Source of the DNA: an uncultured Collinsella sp. | GTDB taxonomy: Bacteria; Actinomycetota; Coriobacteriia; Coriobacteriales; Coriobacteriaceae | Length of the DNA: 62,694 bases | NCBI GenBank assembly: GCA_900551015.1 | Contig: URUI01000003.1 | Location: 1-62,694 of the forward strand | Direction: 5' to 3' | Part shown: positions 8,662 to 15,855 of the stretch, piece by piece | Numbering within the stretch: the first letter of the stretch is position 1 | Layout: every line of letters begins with the position of its first letter | Program-made: the position numbers and the translations under genes | The notes under the pieces: model-generated | What the model saw: only the letters and a program-made list of their open reading frames with translations | Told to the model about the DNA's origin: nothing | The model's database searches: none

Positions 8662-9642
8662 ATGGATTCCAACAAGCGTCCCGACGACATGGTACGTATC
8701 ACCACTCCCGAACTTGCCCAGGCGTTCATCGAAGAGCAGGTCGCTGCAATCCGCGAGCAGATCGGCGACAAAAAGGTCCTGCTGGCTCTTTCCGGTGGTG
8801 TCGACAGTTCGGTTGTCGCGGCCCTGCTCATCAAGGCCATCGGCAAGCAGCTCATTTGCGTGCATGTTAACCACGGCCTGATGCGCAAGGGCGAGAGCGA
8901 GCAGGTCGTCGACGTCTTCAAGAATCAGATGGATGCCAACCTGGTTTACGTTGACGCCACAGATCGCTTCCTGGACAAGCTCGTGGACGTCGAGGAGCCC
9001 GAGGCCAAGCGTAAGATTATCGGCGCCGAGTTTATTCGCGTGTTCGAGGAGGAGGCCCACAAGGTTGGCGATGAGGTCAGCTTCCTCGCCCAGGGCACCA
9101 TCTATCCCGACATCCTGGAGTCCCAAGACGGCGTGAAGGCTCACCACAACGTGGGCGGTCTGCCCGAGGATCTGCAGTTTGAGCTCTGCGAGCCCGTCAA
9201 GCTGCTGTACAAGGACGAGGTGCGCGTCGTGGGCCGCGAGCTCGGCCTGCCCGAGAACATGGTTGAGCGTCAGCCGTTCCCCGGTCCTGGCTTGGGCGTC
9301 CGCTGCCTTGGCGCCATCACCCGCGACCGTCTTGAGGCGCTGCGCGAGGCCGATGCCATCGTGCGCGAAGAGATCGACAAGGCCGGCCTGACCATCTGGC
9401 AGTATTTTGCCGTCGTGCCCGACTTCCGCGCCACCGGCGTGCGCGAGGGTAAACGCGCCTACGACTGGCCCTGCATTATTCGCTGCATCAACACCGTCGA
9501 CGTCATGACCGCCGAGGTGCCCGAGCTCGACTGGGCGCTGCTCAAGCGCATTACCGCTCGCGTGACCGCCGAGGTCCCCGGTATTTGCCGCGTTTGCTAC
9601 GACCTCACGCCGAAGCCCGTCGGCACGGTCGAGTGGGAGTAA
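8662..9642 (+). CDS. guaA: GMP synthase, ATP-pyrophosphatase subunit (no amidotransferase domain)
   Basis: Catalyses ATP-dependent adenylation of XMP and its amination to GMP, the last step of guanine nucleotide synthesis. The 326 residues correspond only to the synthetase part of GuaA: PP-loop LSGGVDSSVVAALL at about 43-56, HPxxxx-free N-terminus, and the dimerisation domain ending in the conserved PVGTVEWE. Usual GuaA is about 510-540 residues with an N-terminal class I glutamine amidotransferase; that domain is absent, as in archaeal two-subunit enzymes. No GATase gene is nearby, so the partner must be elsewhere or the enzyme uses free ammonia. The start is supported by GAAGGAG 8 nt upstream. 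A palindromic repeat lies just 3'. Confidence 0.93.
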   Translation: MDSNKRPDDMVRITTPELAQAFIEEQVAAIREQIGDKKVLLALSGGVDSSVVAALLIKAIGKQLICVHVNHGLMRKGESEQVVDVFKNQMDANLVYVDATDRFLDKLVDVEEPEAKRKIIGAEFIRVFEEEAHKVGDEVSFLAQGTIYPDILESQDGVKAHHNVGGLPEDLQFELCEPVKLLYKDEVRVVGRELGLPENMVERQPFPGPGLGVRCLGAITRDRLEALREADAIVREEIDKAGLTIWQYFAVVPDFRATGVREGKRAYDWPCIIRCINTVDVMTAEVPELDWALLKRITARVTAEVPGICRVCYDLTPKPVGTVEWE

Positions 9643-9675
9643 GCTAACTCAGCTGGTAGGCGACGAGAACTAGCA

Positions 9676-9708
9676 GATGTGACAAAGGGACAGTCCCTTT
9701 GTCACATC
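9676..9708. repeat. GGGAC-core palindrome (family A)
   Basis: Perfect 16-bp arms around a central A: GATGTGACAAAGGGAC (9676-9691) and GTCCCTTTGTCACATC (9693-9708). It lies between the convergent guaA and histidine-kinase genes. No U-tract follows. It is the best-preserved copy of a family with at least eight related copies in the window. Confidence 0.9.
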
Positions 9709-9723
9709 CTCGATATTATGTGC

Positions 9724-9753
9724 GGGATGGTACGCCACGCGGCGTGCCATCCC
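9724..9753. repeat. Second hairpin of a composite repeat
   Basis: GGGATGGTACGCC (9724-9736) pairs with GGCGTGCCATCCC (9741-9753), one wobble, and is followed by GTTCGTT. The same hairpin plus GTTCGTT recurs at 15693-15722, also 15-17 nt after a family A palindrome, so the two hairpins form one composite element. Confidence 0.8.
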
Positions 9754-9758
9754 GTTCG

Positions 9759-10907
9759 TTATTTTAATGAGCCGAGTGCGCGAGTGGGAAGAGTCACGAG
9801 CATGGTCGTTCCGCGCTCCGAGCTCTCTTCGACCTCGATGGAGCCGCCGTGGAGCGCGGCAATCTCCCAGACCAGCGCAAGTCCCAGCCCCACGCCGCCG
9901 TATGCCCTGCTGCGCGATTTGTCGACGCGAAAGAAGGGCTGAAAGATGCTCGTCTGGTATTGCTCGGGAATGCCCGGCCCCTGGTCGCGCACGCGTAGCA
10001 GCACACGGTCGCCTTCGGCGCAGGCGTTGATTTGCACGGTCGAGTTGGGCGCGCTGTAACGTATGGCGTTTTCGGCCAAGTTGAACAGCAGCCGATAGAT
10101 TAGCGTATCGCTGCCGATCGTTTGCGCGTCGCCCTCACTTGCGAGCGCGATGTCCTTTTGCTCGGCAAGGGGCGCCAGGTCCGTGAGTACTTCTTCGATC
10201 ATCGGCGCCAGGTCAATCGCATCGTTGCAAGGGACACTGCGCAGCTCGCTCATCTCGAGCAGGGTCTTTGTCATGTGCGTCATCCGCTCGGTCTGCTCCT
10301 GCAGCAGCCCGAGCAGGCTCGCTGTATCGGCGTCGGCGTCGGGGTGCTCGGCGCAAAAAAGCTCAACCTGGGCCTGCATGAGCGCAAGTGGCGTGCGCAG
10401 CTCGTGCGCCGCATTGCCCGTAAACTGTCTTTGTGCGGAAAATCCCTCGTCAAGGCGGGCAATCATGTCGTTAAACGACGCGCTGCAGCGCCTGAGTTCA
10501 GAGGGCACGTCCTCGCTGATTTTTGTGTCAGCGAGGTTGTCGGGCCGCACGCTCTCGACTTGCGTCGCAAAGAAGCGCAGCGGTCGCAGTGCGCGCCCGC
10601 TTACAAAGTAGGCCAGCACGCCGCCGAGCAGCGTCACCGCCGCAGTTATATACCAGCTCGTCGCGCCAAACGATTCTTGGGCGTCGTTCACGACGATGGT
10701 CAGCGCGTCGTCGAGCTCTTTGTTTGTCGGGTCAAATGAGCTGGGCGAGGCCGCCTCCACCTTGCTGTGCGCCGATAGTTCATTGCCGATCGAGTCCATG
10801 TAGCGCATGCCGGAGTAGCCAACCAGGCAATTCATAAGTACGCAGGTTGAACATATCAGCAGTGCCGTCATCAACGTGATGCGCCACTGCAGCGACAGCC
10901 GCTTCAT
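9759..10907 (-). CDS. Sensor histidine kinase
   Basis: Membrane sensor of a two-component system, 382 residues. TM1 is at about 9-31 and TM2 at about 84-104, enclosing a short extracytoplasmic loop. A HAMP-like linker is followed by the HisKA box with His168 (NAAHELRTPLAL). The HATPase domain has N-box NLAENAIRY, G1 DQGPGIP and G2 GGVGLGLAL. The start ATG overlaps the stop of the response regulator gene by 4 nt (ATGA), so the two are translationally coupled. The pair is transcribed away from the redox operon 11668-13716, its likely target. The stop lies in the GTTCGTT tail of the composite repeat. Confidence 0.9.
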   Translation of the reverse strand: MKRLSLQWRITLMTALLICSTCVLMNCLVGYSGMRYMDSIGNELSAHSKVEAASPSSFDPTNKELDDALTIVVNDAQESFGATSWYITAAVTLLGGVLAYFVSGRALRPLRFFATQVESVRPDNLADTKISEDVPSELRRCSASFNDMIARLDEGFSAQRQFTGNAAHELRTPLALMQAQVELFCAEHPDADADTASLLGLLQEQTERMTHMTKTLLEMSELRSVPCNDAIDLAPMIEEVLTDLAPLAEQKDIALASEGDAQTIGSDTLIYRLLFNLAENAIRYSAPNSTVQINACAEGDRVLLRVRDQGPGIPEQYQTSIFQPFFRVDKSRSRAYGGVGLGLALVWEIAALHGGSIEVEESSERGTTMLVTLPTRALGSLK

Positions 10908-11578
10908 TTGCCGTCCTCCATAACGTAGCCTTCGCCGATTCGGTTGCGGATGGGGTCGTGCCCCAACGCACCGCGCAGCTTTTTTCGCAGCGACGAGATA
11001 TGCACGCGGGTCGCGTTGCTAAAGCTGTTGACGCTGCTGTCCCATACATGCTCGATAAGCTCTTCCTGGCTCACCGGCCGCCCCTGGTTAAGCATCAGGT
11101 ATTCCAAGATGCCGGTCTCCTTGCGCGTGAGGGATAGGGTCTCGCCGCCCACGGAGGCGAGGCGCGCCTTGGTGTCAAAGCTCAACAATCCACAGGTTAG
11201 AACAACGTCGTTTTGCGTAAAGCGCCTGAGCGTGAGACTGCGTATGCGTGCCGCCAGCTCGTCAAGATGGAACGGCTTGGTGAGGTAGTCGTTGGCGCCC
11301 GCATCGAGCCCCGCTACCTTGTCGGAGACCTCGCCACGTGCCGAGAGCACAAGCACCTTGGTCTCACAATCAGTTGTCCTGAGTTGCCTGAGCACGGTCA
11401 TGCCGTCGACATGGGGGAGATTGAGGTCGAGCACGACAAGATCAAAGGTCTCGACATCGAGTAGATCGAGGGCCTGCTGCCCGTCGTAGCAGCAGTCGAC
11501 GCTATAGGCCAAGTTGCGCAGGCTGCGTGCGATCGCATCGCACAGCGCCCGCTCGTCCTCGACGACCAAGATGCGCAT
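10904..11578 (-). CDS. OmpR/PhoB-family response regulator
   Basis: 224-residue DNA-binding regulator. The receiver domain has the acidic pair EDE at about 7-9, phospho-acceptor Asp51 (VVLDLNLPHVDG) and the conserved Lys (YLTKPF) near 100. The C-terminal winged helix carries ETLSLTRKETGILEYLM and a recognition region with TRVHISSLRKKL. ATG 11578 is preceded by AAGGAG. It forms an operon with the kinase downstream (4-nt overlap) and diverges from the CXXC-peptide/Fe-S/TlpA operon, separated by 89 bp that must hold both promoters. The ligand is unknown; by context it senses redox or thiol stress. Confidence 0.92.
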   Translation of the reverse strand: MRILVVEDERALCDAIARSLRNLAYSVDCCYDGQQALDLLDVETFDLVVLDLNLPHVDGMTVLRQLRTTDCETKVLVLSARGEVSDKVAGLDAGANDYLTKPFHLDELAARIRSLTLRRFTQNDVVLTCGLLSFDTKARLASVGGETLSLTRKETGILEYLMLNQGRPVSQEELIEHVWDSSVNSFSNATRVHISSLRKKLRGALGHDPIRNRIGEGYVMEDGK

Positions 11579-11667
11579 AACGTTCTCCTTGCATAGTCAT
11601 TCACGCTTAACACGGATTTTATAGTCGGTATGGTCCAATGGGTCGCGAAACGAAAGGAGTGGTCAGA
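11579..11667. promoter_or_regulatory. Divergent promoter region, two-component system / redox operon
   Basis: 89 bp between two operons. TATAGT (11620-11625, plus strand) and TATAAA on the minus strand at about 11616-11621 overlap, so the promoters are probably back to back and could share one regulator site. AAAGGAG (11653-11659) serves the TTG start at 11668. Confidence 0.45.
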
Positions 11668-11814
11668 TTGTTCAAAGCGATTAAGCCTGTGGCGCAGGTG
11701 GCTTTGCTGATCGTTGGGGTAGCCATGGTTGGCTTTGGAATTATGCGCGGCGAGGCAGATGCCGTGCTGGCCAAGGCAATCAGGCTGTGCTTGGAGTGTA
11801 TCGGAATTGGATAA
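11668..11814 (+). CDS. CD1871A-type CXXC micropeptide
   Basis: 48-residue single-pass membrane peptide. A short basic start (MFKAIK) is followed by a hydrophobic segment (about residues 7-24) and the tail KAIRLCLECIGIG with a CxxC pair. This matches the CD1871A family of small CXXC-containing proteins that sit beside ferredoxin-type membrane proteins in anaerobes. The TTG start at 11668 is chosen because AAAGGAG lies 8 nt upstream; an ATG 30 nt earlier in frame has no ribosome binding site. The stop overlaps the start of the next gene by 8 nt. The CxxC probably relays electrons or disulfide exchange between the Fe-S protein and TlpA; this is inference from context. Confidence 0.8.
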   Translation: MFKAIKPVAQVALLIVGVAMVGFGIMRGEADAVLAKAIRLCLECIGIG

Positions 11815-12718
11815 AAGAAAAAACACTGCATCGCATCTTTTAGCGCGATTTCGTGGATTGATTCAGGCGGCGGCGACGCTTGCGACCAATATTCACCTGC
11901 CTAACTTTGCCAAGGGCGGTATCTACCAGGGAGCCGGCAAAGCCGTCTGCGTGCCGGGGCTTAACTGCTACTCGTGTCCAGCGGCCTCGGGTGCGTGCCC
12001 CATCGGGTCGTTTCAGTCGGTGGTGGGATCGTCTAAGTTCAGCTTTTCGTATTACGTCACCGGAACGCTCATTCTGATTGGCGTGCTACTGGGACGTTTT
12101 GTATGCGGCTTTTTGTGTCCGTTTGGATGGCTGCAAGAGCTTCTGCATAAGATTCCCAGCAAAAAGCTCTCCACGAAAAAGCTCAAGCCGCTCACGTACA
12201 TCAAGTATGCCGTGCTACTGTTTGCCGTGGTGCTGCTGCCCGTCTTGGTGGTTAACGATGTGGGTATGGGCGACCCGTTCTTTTGCAAGTACATCTGCCC
12301 GCAGGGTGTGCTCGAGGGCGCGATTCCGCTGTCCATCATGAACGTGGGAATCCGCTCCGCGCTGGGAAAGCTCTTTACCTGGAAGCTCGCGATCCTCATT
12401 GCGGTTGCGGTGCTGAGCGTGCTGTTCTACCGCCCCTTCTGCAAATGGATTTGCCCCCTCGGTGCGTTTTATGCGCTCATGAACAAGGTGTCTTTGCTGG
12501 GGATCCAGGTTGACCAGTGCAAATGCGTCTCGTGCGGCAAGTGCGCCAAGGTGTGTCAAATGGACGTGGACGTTACGCGTACGCCCGACCATGCCGAGTG
12601 CATTCGTTGCGGCAAATGCGTGGGCGCGTGCCCCGTCGATGCTATTAGCTTTCGCTATGGGCTGGGTGTGACGGGCGACAAACCCGCGCAGTCCACGCAA
12701 GCCTGCGAAAACAAATAG
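11807..12718 (+). CDS. Membrane polyferredoxin-type 4Fe-4S protein
   Basis: 303-residue integral membrane protein of the NapH/YccM/NosR-like class. It has about five TM segments, two Cys-Pro sites typical of the family (CGFLCPFGW, CKWICPLG), a cysteine-rich N-terminal loop (CVPGLNCYSCPAASGAC) and two C-terminal 4Fe-4S motifs (CVSCGKCAKVC, CIRCGKCVGACP). It probably passes electrons across the membrane. The start is taken as TTG 11807 with GGAG at 11793-11796; the open frame starts upstream but overlaps the micropeptide. Operon order micropeptide - Fe-S protein - TlpA suggests that electrons are delivered to an extracytoplasmic thioredoxin-like protein. Confidence 0.88.
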   Translation: MDKRKNTASHLLARFRGLIQAAATLATNIHLPNFAKGGIYQGAGKAVCVPGLNCYSCPAASGACPIGSFQSVVGSSKFSFSYYVTGTLILIGVLLGRFVCGFLCPFGWLQELLHKIPSKKLSTKKLKPLTYIKYAVLLFAVVLLPVLVVNDVGMGDPFFCKYICPQGVLEGAIPLSIMNVGIRSALGKLFTWKLAILIAVAVLSVLFYRPFCKWICPLGAFYALMNKVSLLGIQVDQCKCVSCGKCAKVCQMDVDVTRTPDHAECIRCGKCVGACPVDAISFRYGLGVTGDKPAQSTQACENK

Positions 12719-12753
12719 GTACCTATATAAGTTTCGATATAAACGGAGGAACC

Positions 12754-13716
12754 ATGAAACTGTCAAAAATTGCAGCTCTGTTGATGCTGCCCGTGCTGGC
12801 GCTGACTCTCGCGGCGTGCTCTGCCCCCAAGGGCGACGCGAAGGGTGCTACGAGCGGCGATGCGCAGATTGCCGAGCTCATAGCGCAAAAGCCGTCGAGT
12901 GCCGAGGAGGCGGCCAAGCTGTACCAGCAGCTGCTGCAAAAGGAAAACGAGATCTTTGCGAGCGATAACGCCCTATGGGAAAAGGTGTTCCTTGCGGCCA
13001 ACAAAGACACTCCCATGATTGAGGACGGCAAGAACTACGGTGACTTCTTGCTCGATACCATCGAGGGCGCCAAGGATCAGTTTGCGGCTGACGAGCTTAA
13101 GACGCTTAAGGCCGGCGCGCAGCAGGTCAAGGAGATCGAGGACAAGCTCATGGCGCTGGAGAAGGAGTTCCCCGGATGTGGCAGCACGCCCGGCGAGGGG
13201 GAGAGTGTTGATGCCTCGACCGCGGGCGTGACCAACGGCGAGAGCGGGGAGACGAAGTTCCCCAGCTTTAAGGGCAAGGACTTGGACGGCAACGATGTAA
13301 ACAGCGACGAGCTGTTCTCCAAGAACAAGGTCACCGTCATGAACTTCTGGTTTACCACCTGCAAGCCGTGCGTGGGAGAGCTGGGCGATCTGGAGAAGCT
13401 CAACAAGGAGCTTGCCGAGAAGGGCGGCCAGGTCGTGGGCGTTAATTCCTTTACGCTCGATGGCAACAAAGACGAGGTGGCCGATGCCAAGGACGTGCTT
13501 TCCAAGAAGGGCGTGACGTATAAGAACATCTGGTTTAAGTCGGACAGCGAGGCCGGAAAGTTCACCTCCAACCTGTACTCGTTCCCGACCACCTACGTGA
13601 TCGACCAGAACGGTAACATTGTGGGAGAGCCGATCATGGGCGGCATCAACTCCGCTGAGCAGCGCGAGGCGCTCAACAAACTGATCGATCAGGCACTCGC
13701 GAAGAGCGAACAGTAA
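12754..13716 (+). CDS. TlpA-like thiol-disulfide lipoprotein
   Basis: 320-residue lipoprotein. The signal peptide ends in LAAC (Cys22). An alpha-helical domain (about 35-150) precedes a thioredoxin/TlpA fold (about 165-320) with active site TTCKPC near residue 205 and the cis-Pro loop SFPTTYVID. The helical N-terminal extension is common in clostridial and coriobacterial TlpA/ResA proteins. Outside the membrane it would reduce or exchange disulfides in exported proteins. It is the last gene of the redox operon, with a strong terminator 25 nt later. The start has a GGAGG site. Confidence 0.9.
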   Translation: MKLSKIAALLMLPVLALTLAACSAPKGDAKGATSGDAQIAELIAQKPSSAEEAAKLYQQLLQKENEIFASDNALWEKVFLAANKDTPMIEDGKNYGDFLLDTIEGAKDQFAADELKTLKAGAQQVKEIEDKLMALEKEFPGCGSTPGEGESVDASTAGVTNGESGETKFPSFKGKDLDGNDVNSDELFSKNKVTVMNFWFTTCKPCVGELGDLEKLNKELAEKGGQVVGVNSFTLDGNKDEVADAKDVLSKKGVTYKNIWFKSDSEAGKFTSNLYSFPTTYVIDQNGNIVGEPIMGGINSAEQREALNKLIDQALAKSEQ

Positions 13717-13741
13717 GTCCGTGGGACAGACAACTGAAGGG

Positions 13742-13769
13742 GAGTCGCTGGAAACAGCGACTCTTTTTT
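13742..13769 (+). terminator. Strong Rho-independent terminator
   Basis: GAGTCGCTG (13742-13750), loop GAAA, CAGCGACTC (13755-13763), then six T. It ends the redox operon. Confidence 0.93.
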
Positions 13770-13787
13770 CTGCTTCGGGGTAGCATC

Positions 13788-13940
13788 ATGGGTATACGTC
13801 GAAAGGGCACGCAGCTTTTCGTGCATTGCCTGAGCGGTGCGCGAAGCAACCAAGCTGTGAGTTTTCTTAAGCGTTCTGGGTATGGCAGTGTCAAGAATAT
13901 CGGCGGCATAAGCGGCTACACGGGAAAGGTGGTGCGTTAG
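13788..13940 (+). pseudogene. Rhodanese C-terminal remnant
   Basis: 50-codon frame that reads as the C-terminal half of a rhodanese domain: FVHCLSGARSNQAVSFLK holds the active-site loop Cys, followed by NIGGISGYTGKVV. The N-terminal half is missing; the terminator of the upstream operon lies where it should be. It ends 2 nt before the ATG of the CoA-disulfide reductase gene. A short peptide could still be made and couple translation. Most likely a truncated gene left after a deletion or rearrangement. Confidence 0.7.
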
Positions 13941-13942
13941 CT

Positions 13943-15634
13943 ATGAAGGTGGTTATCGTTGGAGGCGTCGCGGGCGGCGCATCGGCGGCGGCACGTTTGC
14001 GCAGACTCGACGAACAGGCCCAAATTGTCATCTTTGAGCGCACGGGTTTTGTATCGTATGCCAACTGTGGGCTTCCGTACTACATTGGCGGCGTGATAGA
14101 AGAAGAGAGCGCATTGACGCTGCAGTCTCCCAAGGGCTTTTGGGATCGCTTTCGCATTGCGGTCAAGACGAGTCACGAGGTGTTTGCCATCCATCCCGAT
14201 TCGCATACGGTCGAGGTTCGCAATATGCTGACGGGCGAGGAATTTGTCGAGACGTATGACAAGCTCATCCTGTCGCCGGGTGCAAAGCCGATTCGCCCTG
14301 CGTTGCCGGGCATCGACTCGGATAAAATCTTTAGCCTACGCACCGTTGAGGACACGCTGCGTATTCACAGCTATGTTCGAGAGCGGCGACCGAGCAGTGC
14401 CGTCGTGATCGGCGGCGGCTTCATTGGCGTCGAGACGGCGGAGAATCTGTGTGAGCTGGGGCTCCAGGTGACCCTTCTGCAGCGTCCCGTCCAGCTTATG
14501 AACAACCTGGATTACGACATGGCGACCCTTTTGCATACCGAGGTGCGTGAGCACGGTATCGATCTGCGCCTCAAGGCCGATGTGACAGGTTTTGAGGAAG
14601 TTGATGGCCGCGTTGTCACCCATGTTGCGGGCGATGACCCTATCGGAGCCGATATGGTGCTGCTTGCCATTGGCGTGGCACCTGAGAGCCATCTGGCGCA
14701 AGAGGCGGGGCTCGAACTGGGCATCAAGGGGGCTATTGTGGTCAACGACCGCATGGAGACCTCTGCTGCCGACGTGTATGCCGTGGGCGATGCCGTGCAG
14801 GTCACGCATCAGGTGACCGGCGAGGACGCGGTCATTTCGCTCGCCGGCCCCGCCAACAAGCAGGGGCGTGTCGTCGCCGATGTCATAGCCGGCATGGACA
14901 GCTGCTACCTCGGATCGTTGGGCTCATCGGTTATCAAGGTATTCGACTTGACGGCGGCAAGCACGGGACTATCCGAAAAGGCGGCACACGCGGCGGGAAT
15001 TGACTGCGACAGCGTGGTCCTGTCGCCCGGTTCGCATGCGGGTTATTATCCGGGTGCAACGCCCATGACCATGAAGGTTGTCTTCGAGAAGCAGGGATTG
15101 CGCCTGCTGGGTGCGCAAATCGTGGGCATCGATGGTGTGGACAAGCGTATCGACGTTCTGGCGACTGCCATCCAGGCAGGCATGCGCGGCGATAGGCTTA
15201 AGGATTTGGACCTAGCATACGCGCCGCCGTATTCATCGGCGAAGGATCCCGTCAATATGGCGGGCTTTATGATCGAGAACCTCAATCGCGGCATACTGGC
15301 GCAGTGGCATTGGGAGGATGAGCCCAACTTGCCACGCGATGGCAGCGTGCAGCTGCTCGATGTTCGTACGGAAGGGGAGTATGAGCGCGGGCATATCGAT
15401 GGTTTCGTAAACATTCCCGTCGATGATCTGCGCAATCGCCTGAGCGAGCTCGACCGGGCCAAGCCGGTCTACGTGATTTGCCAGAGCGGCATTCGCAGCT
15501 ACATTGCTTGCCGCATTTTGGCGCAGCATGGCTTTGAGTGCTTTAACTTCTCGGGCGGCTATCGCTTCTTTGCAGCCGTGACTGAGGCTCGCCGCGGCAG
15601 CGCTAACGTTATGCCGTGCGGGCTCGAAAAGTAG
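13943..15634 (+). CDS. CoA-disulfide reductase with C-terminal rhodanese domain
   Basis: 563-residue FAD/NAD(P)H-dependent disulfide reductase fused to a rhodanese domain (CoADR-RHD type). N-terminal FAD motif GGVAGGASAAAR (about 7-18), redox Cys42 in SYANCGLPYY, NAD-binding GGGFIGVETAENL near 150, and FAD motif VYAVGDAV. The C-terminal rhodanese domain (about 465-560) has Cys513 in VICQSGIRS. Known relatives reduce CoA-disulfide, CoA-persulfide or polysulfide, fitting an anaerobe using low-molecular-weight thiols. Its position after the TlpA operon extends the thiol-redox theme, but a terminator separates them. Confidence 0.9.
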   Translation: MKVVIVGGVAGGASAAARLRRLDEQAQIVIFERTGFVSYANCGLPYYIGGVIEEESALTLQSPKGFWDRFRIAVKTSHEVFAIHPDSHTVEVRNMLTGEEFVETYDKLILSPGAKPIRPALPGIDSDKIFSLRTVEDTLRIHSYVRERRPSSAVVIGGGFIGVETAENLCELGLQVTLLQRPVQLMNNLDYDMATLLHTEVREHGIDLRLKADVTGFEEVDGRVVTHVAGDDPIGADMVLLAIGVAPESHLAQEAGLELGIKGAIVVNDRMETSAADVYAVGDAVQVTHQVTGEDAVISLAGPANKQGRVVADVIAGMDSCYLGSLGSSVIKVFDLTAASTGLSEKAAHAAGIDCDSVVLSPGSHAGYYPGATPMTMKVVFEKQGLRLLGAQIVGIDGVDKRIDVLATAIQAGMRGDRLKDLDLAYAPPYSSAKDPVNMAGFMIENLNRGILAQWHWEDEPNLPRDGSVQLLDVRTEGEYERGHIDGFVNIPVDDLRNRLSELDRAKPVYVICQSGIRSYIACRILAQHGFECFNFSGGYRFFAAVTEARRGSANVMPCGLEK

Positions 15635-15644
15635 CGCGCATTGG

Positions 15645-15676
15645 AATGTGACAAAGTGACAGCCTCTTTGTCGCAT
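15645..15676. repeat. GGGAC-core palindrome (family A, degenerate)
   Basis: AATGTGACAAAGTGACAGCC... pairs imperfectly with CTCTTTGTCGCAT. It lies 11 nt after the CoA-disulfide reductase stop and forms the first half of the composite element with 15693-15722. Confidence 0.75.
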
Positions 15677-15692
15677 CGGGGATGTTATATGC

Positions 15693-15722
15693 GGGATGGT
15701 GCGCCATGCGGCGTGCTGTCCC
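15693..15722. repeat. Second hairpin of composite repeat, copy 2
   Basis: GGGATGGTGCGCC pairs with GGCGTGCTGTCCC, followed by GTTCGTT as at 9724-9760. It is the same order and spacing as the copy after guaA. Confidence 0.75.
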
Positions 15723-15855
15723 GTTCGTTTTTTGGCGCGGTTCGTTACATTCCTCACTGGTATCGGCCAAAAATGAGGATAGAGTAGGACAAACGCGCCG
15801 AACGTGAACGGCGGGGGAGCGGGCGAGCGCGCCCGCGCGAGAGAGGTTGCCGTCC

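Noticed and set aside
7531..9147. 538-codon frame covering LuxR N-terminus and antisense of guaA
   Set aside because: Only the part after 8364 is coding (LuxR); the rest is antisense to guaA.
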